From: RGIG8775 sp045537235 | GTDB lineage: Bacteria; Bacillota; Clostridia; Oscillospirales; CAG-272 | DNA length: 31,184 nt | NCBI GenBank assembly: GCA_045537235.1 | Contig: JAZSPB010000010.1 | Span: forward strand, 1-31,184 | Direction: 5' to 3' | Part shown: positions 24,492 through 30,344 of the stretch, piece after piece | Numbering within the stretch: position 1 is the first letter of the stretch | Layout of the letters: each line of letters begins with the position of its first letter | Notes under the pieces: model-generated | The model's input: the letters and a program-made list of their open reading frames with translations, nothing else | Told to the model about the DNA's origin: nothing | Databases searched by the model: none | Translations under genes and position numbers: made by a program

Positions 24492-25562
24492 ATGCTGACA
24501 ATTGACCAAGCCAAGCAGATTCTTGCCGATTTCGACATTGTCCCTTTGACGCTTTCCCCCACGGGAAGCGGACATATCAATGATACCTACTTGATCACCA
24601 CCGAGGATCAGAAATACATTCTCCAGCGCATCAACACCGCTATCTTCACCGATCCCGAAAAGCTGATGCACAACATCATCTCGGTCACAGAGCATCTGGA
24701 CAAGGTATTCGCCTCTACCCACGAAGAGGTCAAAAAAACGCTTCAATTCATGAAGACCGTAAAGGGTGAGTCGGTTTGTTATTTCGAAGGCAAGGCCTTC
24801 CGCGTATACAAATTTATTGAAGCGCATTCGATGGACTGCGCTGACCGTCCCTCTCAATTGTATGAAGCGGGACGCGCATTCGGCAACTTCCAGAGATTGC
24901 TCTCGGATTTCGATGCCAGCACGTTGTATGAGGTCATTCCGCGGTTCCACGATACCGCCAATCGCTACGAGGCTTTTGAGAAGGCGGTTGCGAGTGCCTC
25001 TGCCGACCGTCTTGCCGATGCCCGTGACGAGATCGAGTATGTTCGCTCCAAGAAAGGCGAAGCTTCGGTGGTCGTTCGCGGTATTGCCTGCGGTGACATC
25101 CCTCTGCGTGTGACGCATAACGACACCAAGATCAACAACATTCTGTTCAACGACGAAGGCTCTTGCGTCGCCGTCATTGACTTGGACACCATCATGCCCG
25201 GCTCGATGCTGTACGACTTTGGTGATGCCATGCGTTCGGGCGGAACCACAGCCGCCGAAGACGAAAAGGATCTTTCCAAAGTCCATTTCAGCTTGGATAA
25301 TTTTGAGGCCTACACACGCGGCTATCTTGCCGAGTTCCCCAATCTTTCGCCCCGTGAAATAGAATTGATTCCCTTCTCCGCCTTCCTTTTGACCTACGAA
25401 TGCGGTATGCGTTTCCTAACCGACTATCTGATGAACGATGTATACTTTAAGATCGCCTACCCCACCCACAACCTCGTACGCGCCAAGAATCAGTTCACTC
25501 TCGCTCGCGATATCGAGAGCAAGTTCGACCAAATGGCCGCGATCGTTGCTAAATATAGGTGA
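24492..25562 (+). CDS. nahK: N-acetylhexosamine 1-kinase-like phosphotransferase (NahK family)
   Basis: A 356-residue cytoplasmic kinase of the aminoglycoside phosphotransferase/choline kinase fold. From memory it resembles bifidobacterial NahK (LnpB) along its length: SGHINDTYLI and YILQRINTAIF near the N-terminus, the catalytic loop RVTHNDTKINNIL (D211, N216), the metal-binding IDLDTIMPGSMLYDFGD, then AAEDEKDLSKVHF and LLTYECGMRFLTDYL. NahK phosphorylates GlcNAc or GalNAc at C1 with ATP during use of lacto-N-biose and galacto-N-biose from mucin and milk glycans. No phosphorylase or UDP-sugar gene is adjacent, so the pathway role is inferred. It complements the nag operon at 14-18 kb. Confidence 0.82.
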   Translation: MLTIDQAKQILADFDIVPLTLSPTGSGHINDTYLITTEDQKYILQRINTAIFTDPEKLMHNIISVTEHLDKVFASTHEEVKKTLQFMKTVKGESVCYFEGKAFRVYKFIEAHSMDCADRPSQLYEAGRAFGNFQRLLSDFDASTLYEVIPRFHDTANRYEAFEKAVASASADRLADARDEIEYVRSKKGEASVVVRGIACGDIPLRVTHNDTKINNILFNDEGSCVAVIDLDTIMPGSMLYDFGDAMRSGGTTAAEDEKDLSKVHFSLDNFEAYTRGYLAEFPNLSPREIELIPFSAFLLTYECGMRFLTDYLMNDVYFKIAYPTHNLVRAKNQFTLARDIESKFDQMAAIVAKYR

Positions 25563-25566
25563 TTGG

Positions 25567-25772
25567 AGACCGCCTGCGGGCGGGGGGAGGTCGCTTTTTG
25601 AAAAAAGCTCCGCAAAAACTTTTGTCCCGCGCCCTTGCCAAAGTTTGAGCGAACATACTGCACCCCACGGGGTACCGCTATGTTCGCACAAACATCAGTA
25701 AGGGCGCGGAACAAAAGTTTTTTGCGGAGCTTTTTTTCAAAAAAGCGACCTCCCCGCCCGCAGGCGCCCTTG
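25567..25772. repeat. Near-perfect ~200-bp palindrome (repeat copy C)
   Basis: The left arm (CCGCCTGCGGGCGGGGGGAG ... GGTCGCTTTTT ... CTCCGCAAAAACTTTTGTCC ... GCGCCCTT) is mirrored by the right arm with only a few gaps. The centre holds GCGAACATA ... TATGTTCGC and a CACCCCACGGGGTACC core. As RNA or single-stranded DNA it would fold into one long hairpin. It starts about 8 bp after the nahK stop and ends at the -35 of the next gene. Half copies lie at 1-150 and 5056-5190. Confidence 0.88.
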
Positions 25773-25798
25773 ATTTGTTCGCAGATTTATGATATAAT
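25770..25798 (+). promoter_or_regulatory. Promoter of the sugar isomerase-like gene
   Basis: TTGATT (25770-25775) and TATAAT (25793-25798) are spaced by 17 bp. The -35 abuts the end of the palindromic repeat. Confidence 0.75.
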
Positions 25799-25832
25799 GA
25801 ATTGAATTCTTTTTTTATTAGGAGATTTGAGG

Positions 25833-26591
25833 ATGAAAGAGAGACGTTACAATACGGGGTTGGTGTCTATCTCGTTCCGAAAGCACTCGCCCGAGGAGAT
25901 TTTGGGGGCGGCGAAGGAAGCGGGGCTTTCTTGCATTGAGTGGGGCAGCGATGTCCACGCCCCCTGCCATGATACGGAGCGAGTTTGCGAAATTGCGAAG
26001 TTGCAGGAGAAATACGGAATCTGCTGTTCGTCATACGGCACTTATTTTCGTTTGGGCGAAACGCCTCTTGAGGAGCTGGAACACTACATCGCCGCCGCCA
26101 AAATACTGGGCACGGACATTCTGCGTCTTTGGTGCGGCACCAAAAGCGGAGAAGCCCTTTCCGAGGCGGAAAAGCAAGCTCTGATATCAACGTGCAAAAG
26201 AGCCGCGCAGATTGCGGAAGAAGAAGGGGTTACTCTCTGTATGGAATGTCACAAATCGACTTACACGGAGAGACTTGAGGATGCACTCGCGCTTATGGAA
26301 GCCGTCGATTCTCCGCATTTCAGAATGTATTGGCAACCGTTTCAATGGCAAACCGAAGAGGAAAATCTGGCATATGCCGAGGCGATCGCCCCCTATGTGC
26401 GGCATCTTCATGTCTTTCAATGGAAGGAAAAACAGCGTTTCTCTCTAAATGACGGGATCGAGGAATGGCGACACTATTTGGGCAAATTTGGAACACCTCG
26501 AACACTGCTTCTTGAATTTATGCCGGACGATCAGATATCCTCTCTTATGGGTGAGGTCGAGGCATTGAGAAAGATCTTGGGGGAGCAATAG
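25833..26591 (+). CDS. Sugar phosphate isomerase/epimerase-like TIM barrel protein
   Basis: A 252-residue protein of the xylose isomerase-like TIM-barrel superfamily (AP endonuclease 2 fold). Family features include SISFRKHSPEEILGAAKEAGLSCIEWG at the start, RLWCGTKSG, a metal-ligand Glu in TLCMECHKSTYTERLEDAL, and conserved HLHVFQWK and LLEFMPDD segments. The ATG at 25833 has AGGAG 8 bp upstream and is preferred over the TTG at 25827. The substrate is not identifiable; relatives isomerise or epimerise sugars or inositols. It sits after the NahK-like kinase but has its own promoter. An AAACCGA/TTCGGTTT hairpin follows the stop without a U tract. Confidence 0.83.
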   Translation: MKERRYNTGLVSISFRKHSPEEILGAAKEAGLSCIEWGSDVHAPCHDTERVCEIAKLQEKYGICCSSYGTYFRLGETPLEELEHYIAAAKILGTDILRLWCGTKSGEALSEAEKQALISTCKRAAQIAEEEGVTLCMECHKSTYTERLEDALALMEAVDSPHFRMYWQPFQWQTEEENLAYAEAIAPYVRHLHVFQWKEKQRFSLNDGIEEWRHYLGKFGTPRTLLLEFMPDDQISSLMGEVEALRKILGEQ

Positions 26592-26806
26592 AATAAAACC
26601 GACATTTCCTTCTGTTCGGTTTAGGAATGCAATGGGATTTGTTGTAGAATGAAAATGGAATTGAGTGCCGTGCGTTTATCGGGCGGTGTTGATTCTTTGC
26701 CGATACTTCGTTTCCCCTGCCCCGCAAACACGCCACACTTCCCTGCTCGACAAGCCGCAGGCTCCCTTAAAGCATCAACGCAAATGCGTTCCGAAAGGAG
26801 GTCGTC

Positions 26807-28063
26807 ATGTCCTCATATAATGAATTGATAAAAAACTTCGAACGTATCCGCTCCTATATGCGCGACTTCTATGTCTACGGCTTCAAAAGCCGCGATGGCT
26901 ATCAAGCCAAAAGCGCGCGTTCCTACGATGATGAGCGCCGCCGCATCGAAAGTTGGCTTGGTGATCACATGAGCTTTGTCCGAACCCCCGAGGGAAAAAA
27001 CGTTTTCATTTCGATAGACAGTCGAACCATCCGACACAATCCTTTCTATAATGCTTGGAAGGCCAAAAGCTTTACCGACGGCGATATCACGTTGCATTTT
27101 ATCCTTTTTGATATCCTCAACGAGCCTTCGGTCAAGAAAACCGTCACGGAGCTGTTGCAAGAGATCGATGAAACGTATCTTTCCGGCTTTGAGGATCCCA
27201 TGCTGTTTGACGAATCGACCATCCGCAAAAAGCTGAAGGAATACTGCGAGGCAGGCATTATCGTTGCGGAAAAGCAAGGACGAAAGATGTACTATCACCG
27301 AACGGAATCTACTGACCTTTCCGACTTAAATGACCTTCTTCATTACTTTTCGGAAGCCGCACCTTGCGGTGTGATCGGGTCGTTTATTTTGGACAAATCC
27401 GATGCCGACACCGATGCCTTCACCTTCAAGCACCACTACATAACCGACGCCATCGACAGCGGTGTGCTTGCCGCTCTTTTCACGGCCATGCGAGAAAAGA
27501 GAGTCATTACCGTATCCAATCACAGCCCCCGAAGCGAGATGCCAAGAAGCAACCGCATCATTCCGCTCCGCATCTTCATCAGTGTGCAAAACGGTCGGCA
27601 ACACCTCCTCGCTTATATGCCGGAATACAACCACTTTCAAGCTTACCGCATCGACTATCTCTCCAATGTCACGCTCGAAGACCCTACCCCCCGTTTCGAC
27701 GAGCTTCGCGCAGACCTTGACAGAATGCAGAAGCATATGTGGGGTGTCGGTCTTGTTCGCGGCAAAAGGGATTGCGATTCTCTTGAGCACGTGGAGTTTA
27801 CCGTCAAGGTGGAAGACCATGAAGACTATATCGTCCGACGGTTGGAACGTGAAAAACGCATCGGCTCGGTAGAAAAACTGGATGAGCACACCTACCGCTT
27901 CTCTGCGGATGTCTTCGACACAGGCGAATTGATTCCTTGGATCAGAACCTTTATCTGCCGCATTGTGCAAATGAATTTCTCCAACAAGGAACAGGAACGA
28001 ATATTCAAAAAAGACCTTACAACGATGTACCGTATGTACGGCATAGAGGAGGTGAGCGAATGA
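26807..28063 (+). CDS. WYL domain-containing transcriptional regulator (first of pair)
   Basis: A 418-residue regulator. Residues ~85-165 look like a winged helix region (LHFILFDILNEPS ... STIRKKLKEYCEAGIIVAEK then a KMYYHR wing). Residues ~190-330 form a WYL-type ligand-binding domain, although the WYL triad itself is not conserved here (HLLAYMPEYNHFQAYRIDYLSNV). A WCX-like C-terminal segment (VEFTVKVEDHEDYIVRRLE) follows. WYL proteins bind nucleic acids or nucleotides and control stress, RNA-repair or defence genes. AAGGAGG precedes the ATG. The stop overlaps the start of a second WYL gene by 4 bp, and the RNA array plus DUF2828 gene lie directly downstream, making them the likely targets. 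Confidence 0.83.
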   Translation: MSSYNELIKNFERIRSYMRDFYVYGFKSRDGYQAKSARSYDDERRRIESWLGDHMSFVRTPEGKNVFISIDSRTIRHNPFYNAWKAKSFTDGDITLHFILFDILNEPSVKKTVTELLQEIDETYLSGFEDPMLFDESTIRKKLKEYCEAGIIVAEKQGRKMYYHRTESTDLSDLNDLLHYFSEAAPCGVIGSFILDKSDADTDAFTFKHHYITDAIDSGVLAALFTAMREKRVITVSNHSPRSEMPRSNRIIPLRIFISVQNGRQHLLAYMPEYNHFQAYRIDYLSNVTLEDPTPRFDELRADLDRMQKHMWGVGLVRGKRDCDSLEHVEFTVKVEDHEDYIVRRLEREKRIGSVEKLDEHTYRFSADVFDTGELIPWIRTFICRIVQMNFSNKEQERIFKKDLTTMYRMYGIEEVSE

Positions 28064-28971
28064 TATTCAGTGAGCTTTATTCCGCGTATTACAACGCGAT
28101 CGCTTCCATTCTCTCTCACATCATGGATGGCGAATATTCCGAGAAGGCGCTTCAAAAGATCGTTGCCGACCGCGCTTTTGACGAGAGTGTACTGACCATT
28201 CTCCCCGCTCTCAAAAGCGAAAAATGGCAACTGATACACCCCGACATGACGACCCCGTTGGCACACAAGCCAACCATGCCGCTGACCGTGCTTCAAAAGC
28301 AATGGTTAAAGGCGATCTCGTTGGATCCCCGAGTAAAGCTGTTCGGTGTAAAATTCCCCGATCTTGACGATGTCGAGCCTCTTTTTACCGCTGAGGATTA
28401 TTACGTTTACGACAAATACAGCGACGGAGATCCGTTTGAGGATTCGGAATATATCCGACAGTTCCGCATCATCTTGAGGGCGATAAAGCAAAACTCGCAA
28501 ATTAAATTTGAAATGACCAACCGCAAGGGCAACACCATGTTTGTCCGTTGCCGCCCCCTGCGACTGGAATACTCCGAAAAGGATGACAAATTCCGTATGA
28601 TCACGGTCGGATGGCGGTCGGTCTCCACGGTCAATCTCGCAAGGATCAGGAACTGTGTCCCTTGCACGGGAGAAAAGCAGCCTGACGGCGAGGAACGGGA
28701 GATCCAATACGATGTCATAACGGTCAAGCTCGTCGACGAACGAAACGCACTGGAACGGTTTATGCTTCACTTCGCCCATTTTGAAAAGCAAACCGAGCAA
28801 CTGGACAAAAAACATTATCTCGCCAAGATCAAATATGAGAAAGATGATGAACCCGAGTTGGTAATACGCATCCTTTCCTTCGGTCCGATGGTCGAGGTCT
28901 TGGGCTCGGAAGCCTTTAAAAAATCGGTCGTTGAAAAACTAAAAAAACAATTAAACTGCGGACTTCAATGA
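28060..28971 (+). CDS. WYL domain-containing regulator (second of pair)
   Basis: A 303-residue protein starting at the ATG at 28060 within GGAGGTGAGCGAATG; the open frame extends upstream to 27937, but that part lies inside the first WYL gene. The N-terminal ~90 residues are helical. Residues ~125-230 match a WYL domain (FRIILRAIKQNSQIKFEMTN and FVRCRPLRLEYSEKDDKFRM, where LEYSEKDDKFRM corresponds to the WYL strand region), and a WCX-like end follows (ERFMLHFAHFEKQTEQLD). The 4-bp ATGA overlap implies coupled translation and perhaps a heterodimer, as in the actinobacterial PafB-PafC pair. No clear helix-turn-helix is seen, so DNA contact may come from its partner. A terminator overlaps its end. 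Confidence 0.82.
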   Translation: MIFSELYSAYYNAIASILSHIMDGEYSEKALQKIVADRAFDESVLTILPALKSEKWQLIHPDMTTPLAHKPTMPLTVLQKQWLKAISLDPRVKLFGVKFPDLDDVEPLFTAEDYYVYDKYSDGDPFEDSEYIRQFRIILRAIKQNSQIKFEMTNRKGNTMFVRCRPLRLEYSEKDDKFRMITVGWRSVSTVNLARIRNCVPCTGEKQPDGEEREIQYDVITVKLVDERNALERFMLHFAHFEKQTEQLDKKHYLAKIKYEKDDEPELVIRILSFGPMVEVLGSEAFKKSVVEKLKKQLNCGLQ

Positions 28972-28989
28972 GAGTTCGCAGCTTTTTTT
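28956..28989 (+). terminator. Terminator of the WYL operon
   Basis: CTGCGGACT (28956-28964) pairs with AGTTCGCAG (28973-28981), including one G-U pair, and is followed by CTTTTTTT. The stop codon of the second WYL gene lies in the loop. This separates the WYL genes from the RNA array. Confidence 0.82.
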
Positions 28990-29010
28990 CCGTGATAAAA
29001 GCGGAAAAAG

Positions 29011-29020
29011 ATGGTAAAAT
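29011..29020 (+). promoter_or_regulatory. Extended -10 promoter of the RNA array
   Basis: ATGGTAAAAT contains a TG-extended -10 (TGG-TAAAAT) whose expected start near 29027 falls just before the first closing stem of the array. The -35 region (around 28992) is poor, consistent with control by an activator such as the WYL pair. No other clear promoter is seen before the DUF2828 gene. Confidence 0.5.
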
Positions 29021-29030
29021 GAGGTCACGA

Positions 29031-29111
29031 AAGGCGCAAGCAGCAACCCCGTTGGATACAAGAGTCAGTTCTCTTTGGTCGCCGGGTTCATAGCCCGGAT
29101 ATATGCGCCTT
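29031..29111 (+). ncRNA. Array RNA unit 1 (tRNA-like)
   Basis: The closing stem AAGGCGCA (29031-29038) pairs with TGCGCCTT (29104-29111). AGCAGCAA follows the 5' strand and G follows the 3' strand. Inside are a D-loop-like GTTGGATA, a hairpin AAGAG-TCAGTT-CTCTT, GGTCG, and a T-arm-like hairpin CCGGG-TTCATAG-CCCGG with the 5-bp stem and 7-nt loop of tRNA. Together they resemble a shortened tRNA held inside a Y-RNA-like stem. Confidence 0.72.
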
Positions 29112-29115
29112 GAAA

Positions 29116-29223
29116 AAGATGCCGCCGCAAATTATAATTATCATTTGCCACATAGTAGCAGCTGTTCTTGGTAAGCAGCCACGGGTGGAGTGAAAGGCTC
29201 CGCATGATATCAAACGGCATCTT
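29116..29223 (+). ncRNA. Array RNA unit 2
   Basis: The closing stem AAGATGCC (29116-29123) pairs with GGCATCTT (29216-29223), followed by G. The internal motif is the variant GCCGCAA. Inside are GCTG/CAGC and GTGGAG-TGAAAGG-CTCCGC hairpins. The stem differs from unit 1 at several positions while pairing is kept. Confidence 0.68.
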
Positions 29224-29231
29224 GTAATATA

Positions 29232-29312
29232 AAGGCGCATACAGCAAAATCGATCGGCAGAAGCCTTCTAAGCTTTATCGCTCTGCGCATTTACGCGTTG
29301 AAAGTGCGCCTT
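29232..29312 (+). ncRNA. Array RNA unit 3 (anticodon-arm-like)
   Basis: The closing stem AAGGCGCA (29232-29239) pairs with TGCGCCTT (29305-29312), then G. ACAGCAA is at 29241-29247. An internal GAAGC-CTTCTAA-GCTTT hairpin has the 5-bp stem and 7-nt loop of an anticodon arm, with T at the position-33 equivalent and TCT in the anticodon place. Confidence 0.7.
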
Positions 29313-29369
29313 GCTTACGGGTATCGGCACTCGGGCGGCAATTGCCGTCTGTTCGGTGCGTACTATAGA

Positions 29370-29513
29370 AAGATACGAACAGCAATCAAAGGACCAACAA
29401 TATGACCTTGAAAAGGGTTGAATCCATCTATGCCTTCGGTCCCTGTCACAAGCAAGTCAACCGAGCCATAGTTTCTCTGATGATTGCGAAAGCAATCCGT
29501 TTAATCGTATCTT
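29370..29513 (+). ncRNA. Array RNA unit 4
   Basis: The closing stem AAGATACG (29370-29377) pairs with CGTATCTT (29506-29513), then G. GAACAGCAA spans the 5' inner side (29377-29385). At 144 nt it is the longest unit. Inside are GGACC/GGTCC and a GNRA-tetraloop hairpin GATTGC-GAAA-GCAATC (29482-29497). The small open frame that overlaps it (29402-29800) crosses units 4 and 5 and has no protein-like features. Confidence 0.68.
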
Positions 29514-29514
29514 G

Positions 29515-29664
29515 TAAAAAGCATCGCTGCAATGACCGCTCACGGATACTTGTCTATCGTTCCGTGCGTCGATCCAATGGCGATGCAAAGCGGTCGCTTT
29601 TCTCCTTGCCGTGTTGTGAAAAGCTCCCCAAAGGAGCGCGCAACCGCTCGGAGAATAGCTGCCA
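29515..29664 (+). ncRNA. Structured spacer, possible decayed array unit
   Basis: AAAGCATCGCTGCAA begins like a unit, and GCATCGC (29521-29527) pairs with GCGATGC (29580-29586) around a nested CACGGA/TCCGTG helix, but the 3' CTTG is absent. Next come AGCGGT (29589-29594) with ACCGCT (29643-29648), enclosing GCTTTTC/GAAAAGC or alternatively GCTCC/GGAGC. This is clearly structured RNA. Whether it is a unit or a linker is uncertain. Confidence 0.45.
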
Positions 29665-29796
29665 AAGGCACATACAGCAATTGGTTTTCAAACTCTACAA
29701 TGCTTGTATTGCCCCAAAGAAGGATGACCGATTCTGCAAATGCTTGTTTAACAAGAGAGTGCTTAAGGCATCTTTGATTTTGGTGGAATGTGCCTT
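29665..29796 (+). ncRNA. Array RNA unit 5
   Basis: The closing stem AAGGCACA (29665-29672) pairs with TGTGCCTT (29789-29796), then G. ACAGCAA is at 29674-29680. The 132-nt unit contains a CTTGT-TTA-ACAAG hairpin and a longer CAAAGA...TCTTTG pairing. The stem sequence differs from units 1-4 with pairing kept. Confidence 0.68.
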
Positions 29797-29813
29797 GTAA
29801 AACAGTTGGAATA

Positions 29814-29918
29814 AAGATGCAGACAGCAAAACTTCTCTCATTTGTTCTACGAAAGAACGCTTGCTTTCGGGGCAAGAGGTGCAAAGTGAAATTCTCTGTA
29901 TGAGATAAGATGCATCTT
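29814..29918 (+). ncRNA. Array RNA unit 6 (cloverleaf-like)
   Basis: The closing stem AAGATGCA (29814-29821) pairs with TGCATCTT (29911-29918), then G. GACAGCAA is at 29822-29829. An inner stem TCTCAT (29836-29841)/ATGAGA (29900-29905) encloses two arms, GTTCT-ACGAA-AGAAC and CTTGC-TTTCGGG-GCAAG. The layout recalls a cloverleaf without tRNA sequence identity. Confidence 0.7.
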
Positions 29919-29922
29919 GTGA

Positions 29923-29982
29923 AAGGCGCAGACAGCAATTAAAGATGAGAATTCTGAACCTTATCAATTGCGAATGCGCCTT
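29923..29982 (+). ncRNA. Array RNA unit 7 (shortest)
   Basis: The closing stem AAGGCGCA (29923-29930) pairs with TGCGCCTT (29975-29982), then G. GACAGCAA is at 29931-29938. An inner CAATT/AATTG helix is the only other clear pairing. At 60 nt it may be near the minimal form of the unit. Confidence 0.68.
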
Positions 29983-29988
29983 GTATAC

Positions 29989-30057
29989 GGGGGGCCGTTT
30001 CTGCGAGAATCAAGAGATTATCTCTTGAGAGGCAGGTTCAAATCCTGCCGCCCTCCA
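29989..30057 (+). ncRNA. Degenerate tRNA-like element between units 7 and 8
   Basis: GGGGGGC (29989-29995) pairs with GCCCTCC (30050-30056) like a 7-bp acceptor stem, followed by A. The T arm GGCAGG-TTCAAAT-CCTGCC is canonical. The D arm is weak, and the anticodon arm CAAGAG-ATTAT-CTCTTG lacks a standard 7-nt loop and T33. The element is only ~69 nt and has no CCA, so it is unlikely to be a charged tRNA. It may be a mimic or a tRNA relic. Confidence 0.55.
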
Positions 30058-30061
30058 CAAA

Positions 30062-30128
30062 AAGGCAAGGCGCCACAGAGCAACGACTCTATAAAACGAA
30101 GCCGTGGGGCAACGCGGTATCTTGCCTT
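30062..30128 (+). ncRNA. Array RNA unit 8 (divergent)
   Basis: The closing stem AAGGCAAG (30062-30069) pairs with CTTGCCTT (30121-30128), then G. The internal motif is the variant ACAGAGCAA. A CCAC/GTGG helix encloses a GAGCAACGACTC hairpin. The stem extends the AAGG/CCTT pattern with new paired bases. Confidence 0.6.
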
Positions 30129-30135
30129 GTCATAT

Positions 30136-30208
30136 GCCTCGGTAGCTCAGTTGGTAGAGCGAGTGACTGAAAATCCCTGCGTCGCAGGTTCGATTCCTAC
30201 CGGGGGCA
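30136..30208 (+). tRNA. tRNA-Phe-like element (anticodon GAA), probably degenerate
   Basis: The sequence follows tRNA-Phe: TAGCTCAGTTGGTAGAGC D arm, loop CTGAAAA with anticodon GAA, GCGTC variable loop and a TTCGATT T loop. Three helices each carry one mismatch: acceptor G6-G67, anticodon stem T-C, T stem C50-A64. The 3' end reads ACC then G rather than a full CCA. GGTAG and CTACC offer a competing extension of the acceptor helix. It lies between array units 8 and 9, so it is probably a mimic or pseudo-tRNA rather than the housekeeping gene. Confidence 0.55.
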
Positions 30209-30212
30209 CCGA

Positions 30213-30307
30213 AAGACACCAACAGCAAATGTGATTCGCTAAGTGGTATAGCAGAGGACTGAAAATCCTCGTATCGCGAGTTCGAATCTCGCATCAAACG
30301 GTGTCTT
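30213..30307 (+). ncRNA. Array RNA unit 9 with nested tRNA-Phe-like fold
   Basis: The closing stem AAGACACC (30213-30220) pairs with GGTGTCTT (30300-30307), then G. AACAGCAA follows at 30221-30228. Enclosed at 30229-30299 is an almost complete tRNA: D arm GCTA-AGTGGTA-TAGC, anticodon arm GAGGA-CTGAAAA-TCCTC (GAA), variable GTATC and T arm GCGAG-TTCGAAT-CTCGC. The acceptor-like helix pairs at 5 of 7 positions and is continuous with the outer stem, so no free CCA end could form. This is the layout of a Y RNA with a tRNA-like module. It ends 37 bp before the DUF2828 start codon. Confidence 0.75.
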
Positions 30308-30344
30308 GTCATTATAAAAAATGAAACGAAAAGGAGTGAGTTTC

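Noticed and set aside
29402..29800. Open frame of 132 codons inside the RNA array
   Set aside because: It crosses array units 4 and 5 and their conserved stems, lacks a ribosome binding site and has no protein-like composition.
29031..30307. CRISPR array
   Set aside because: Repeats are not identical direct repeats with uniform spacers. Conservation lies in paired ends and a 7-nt motif, and there are no cas genes.
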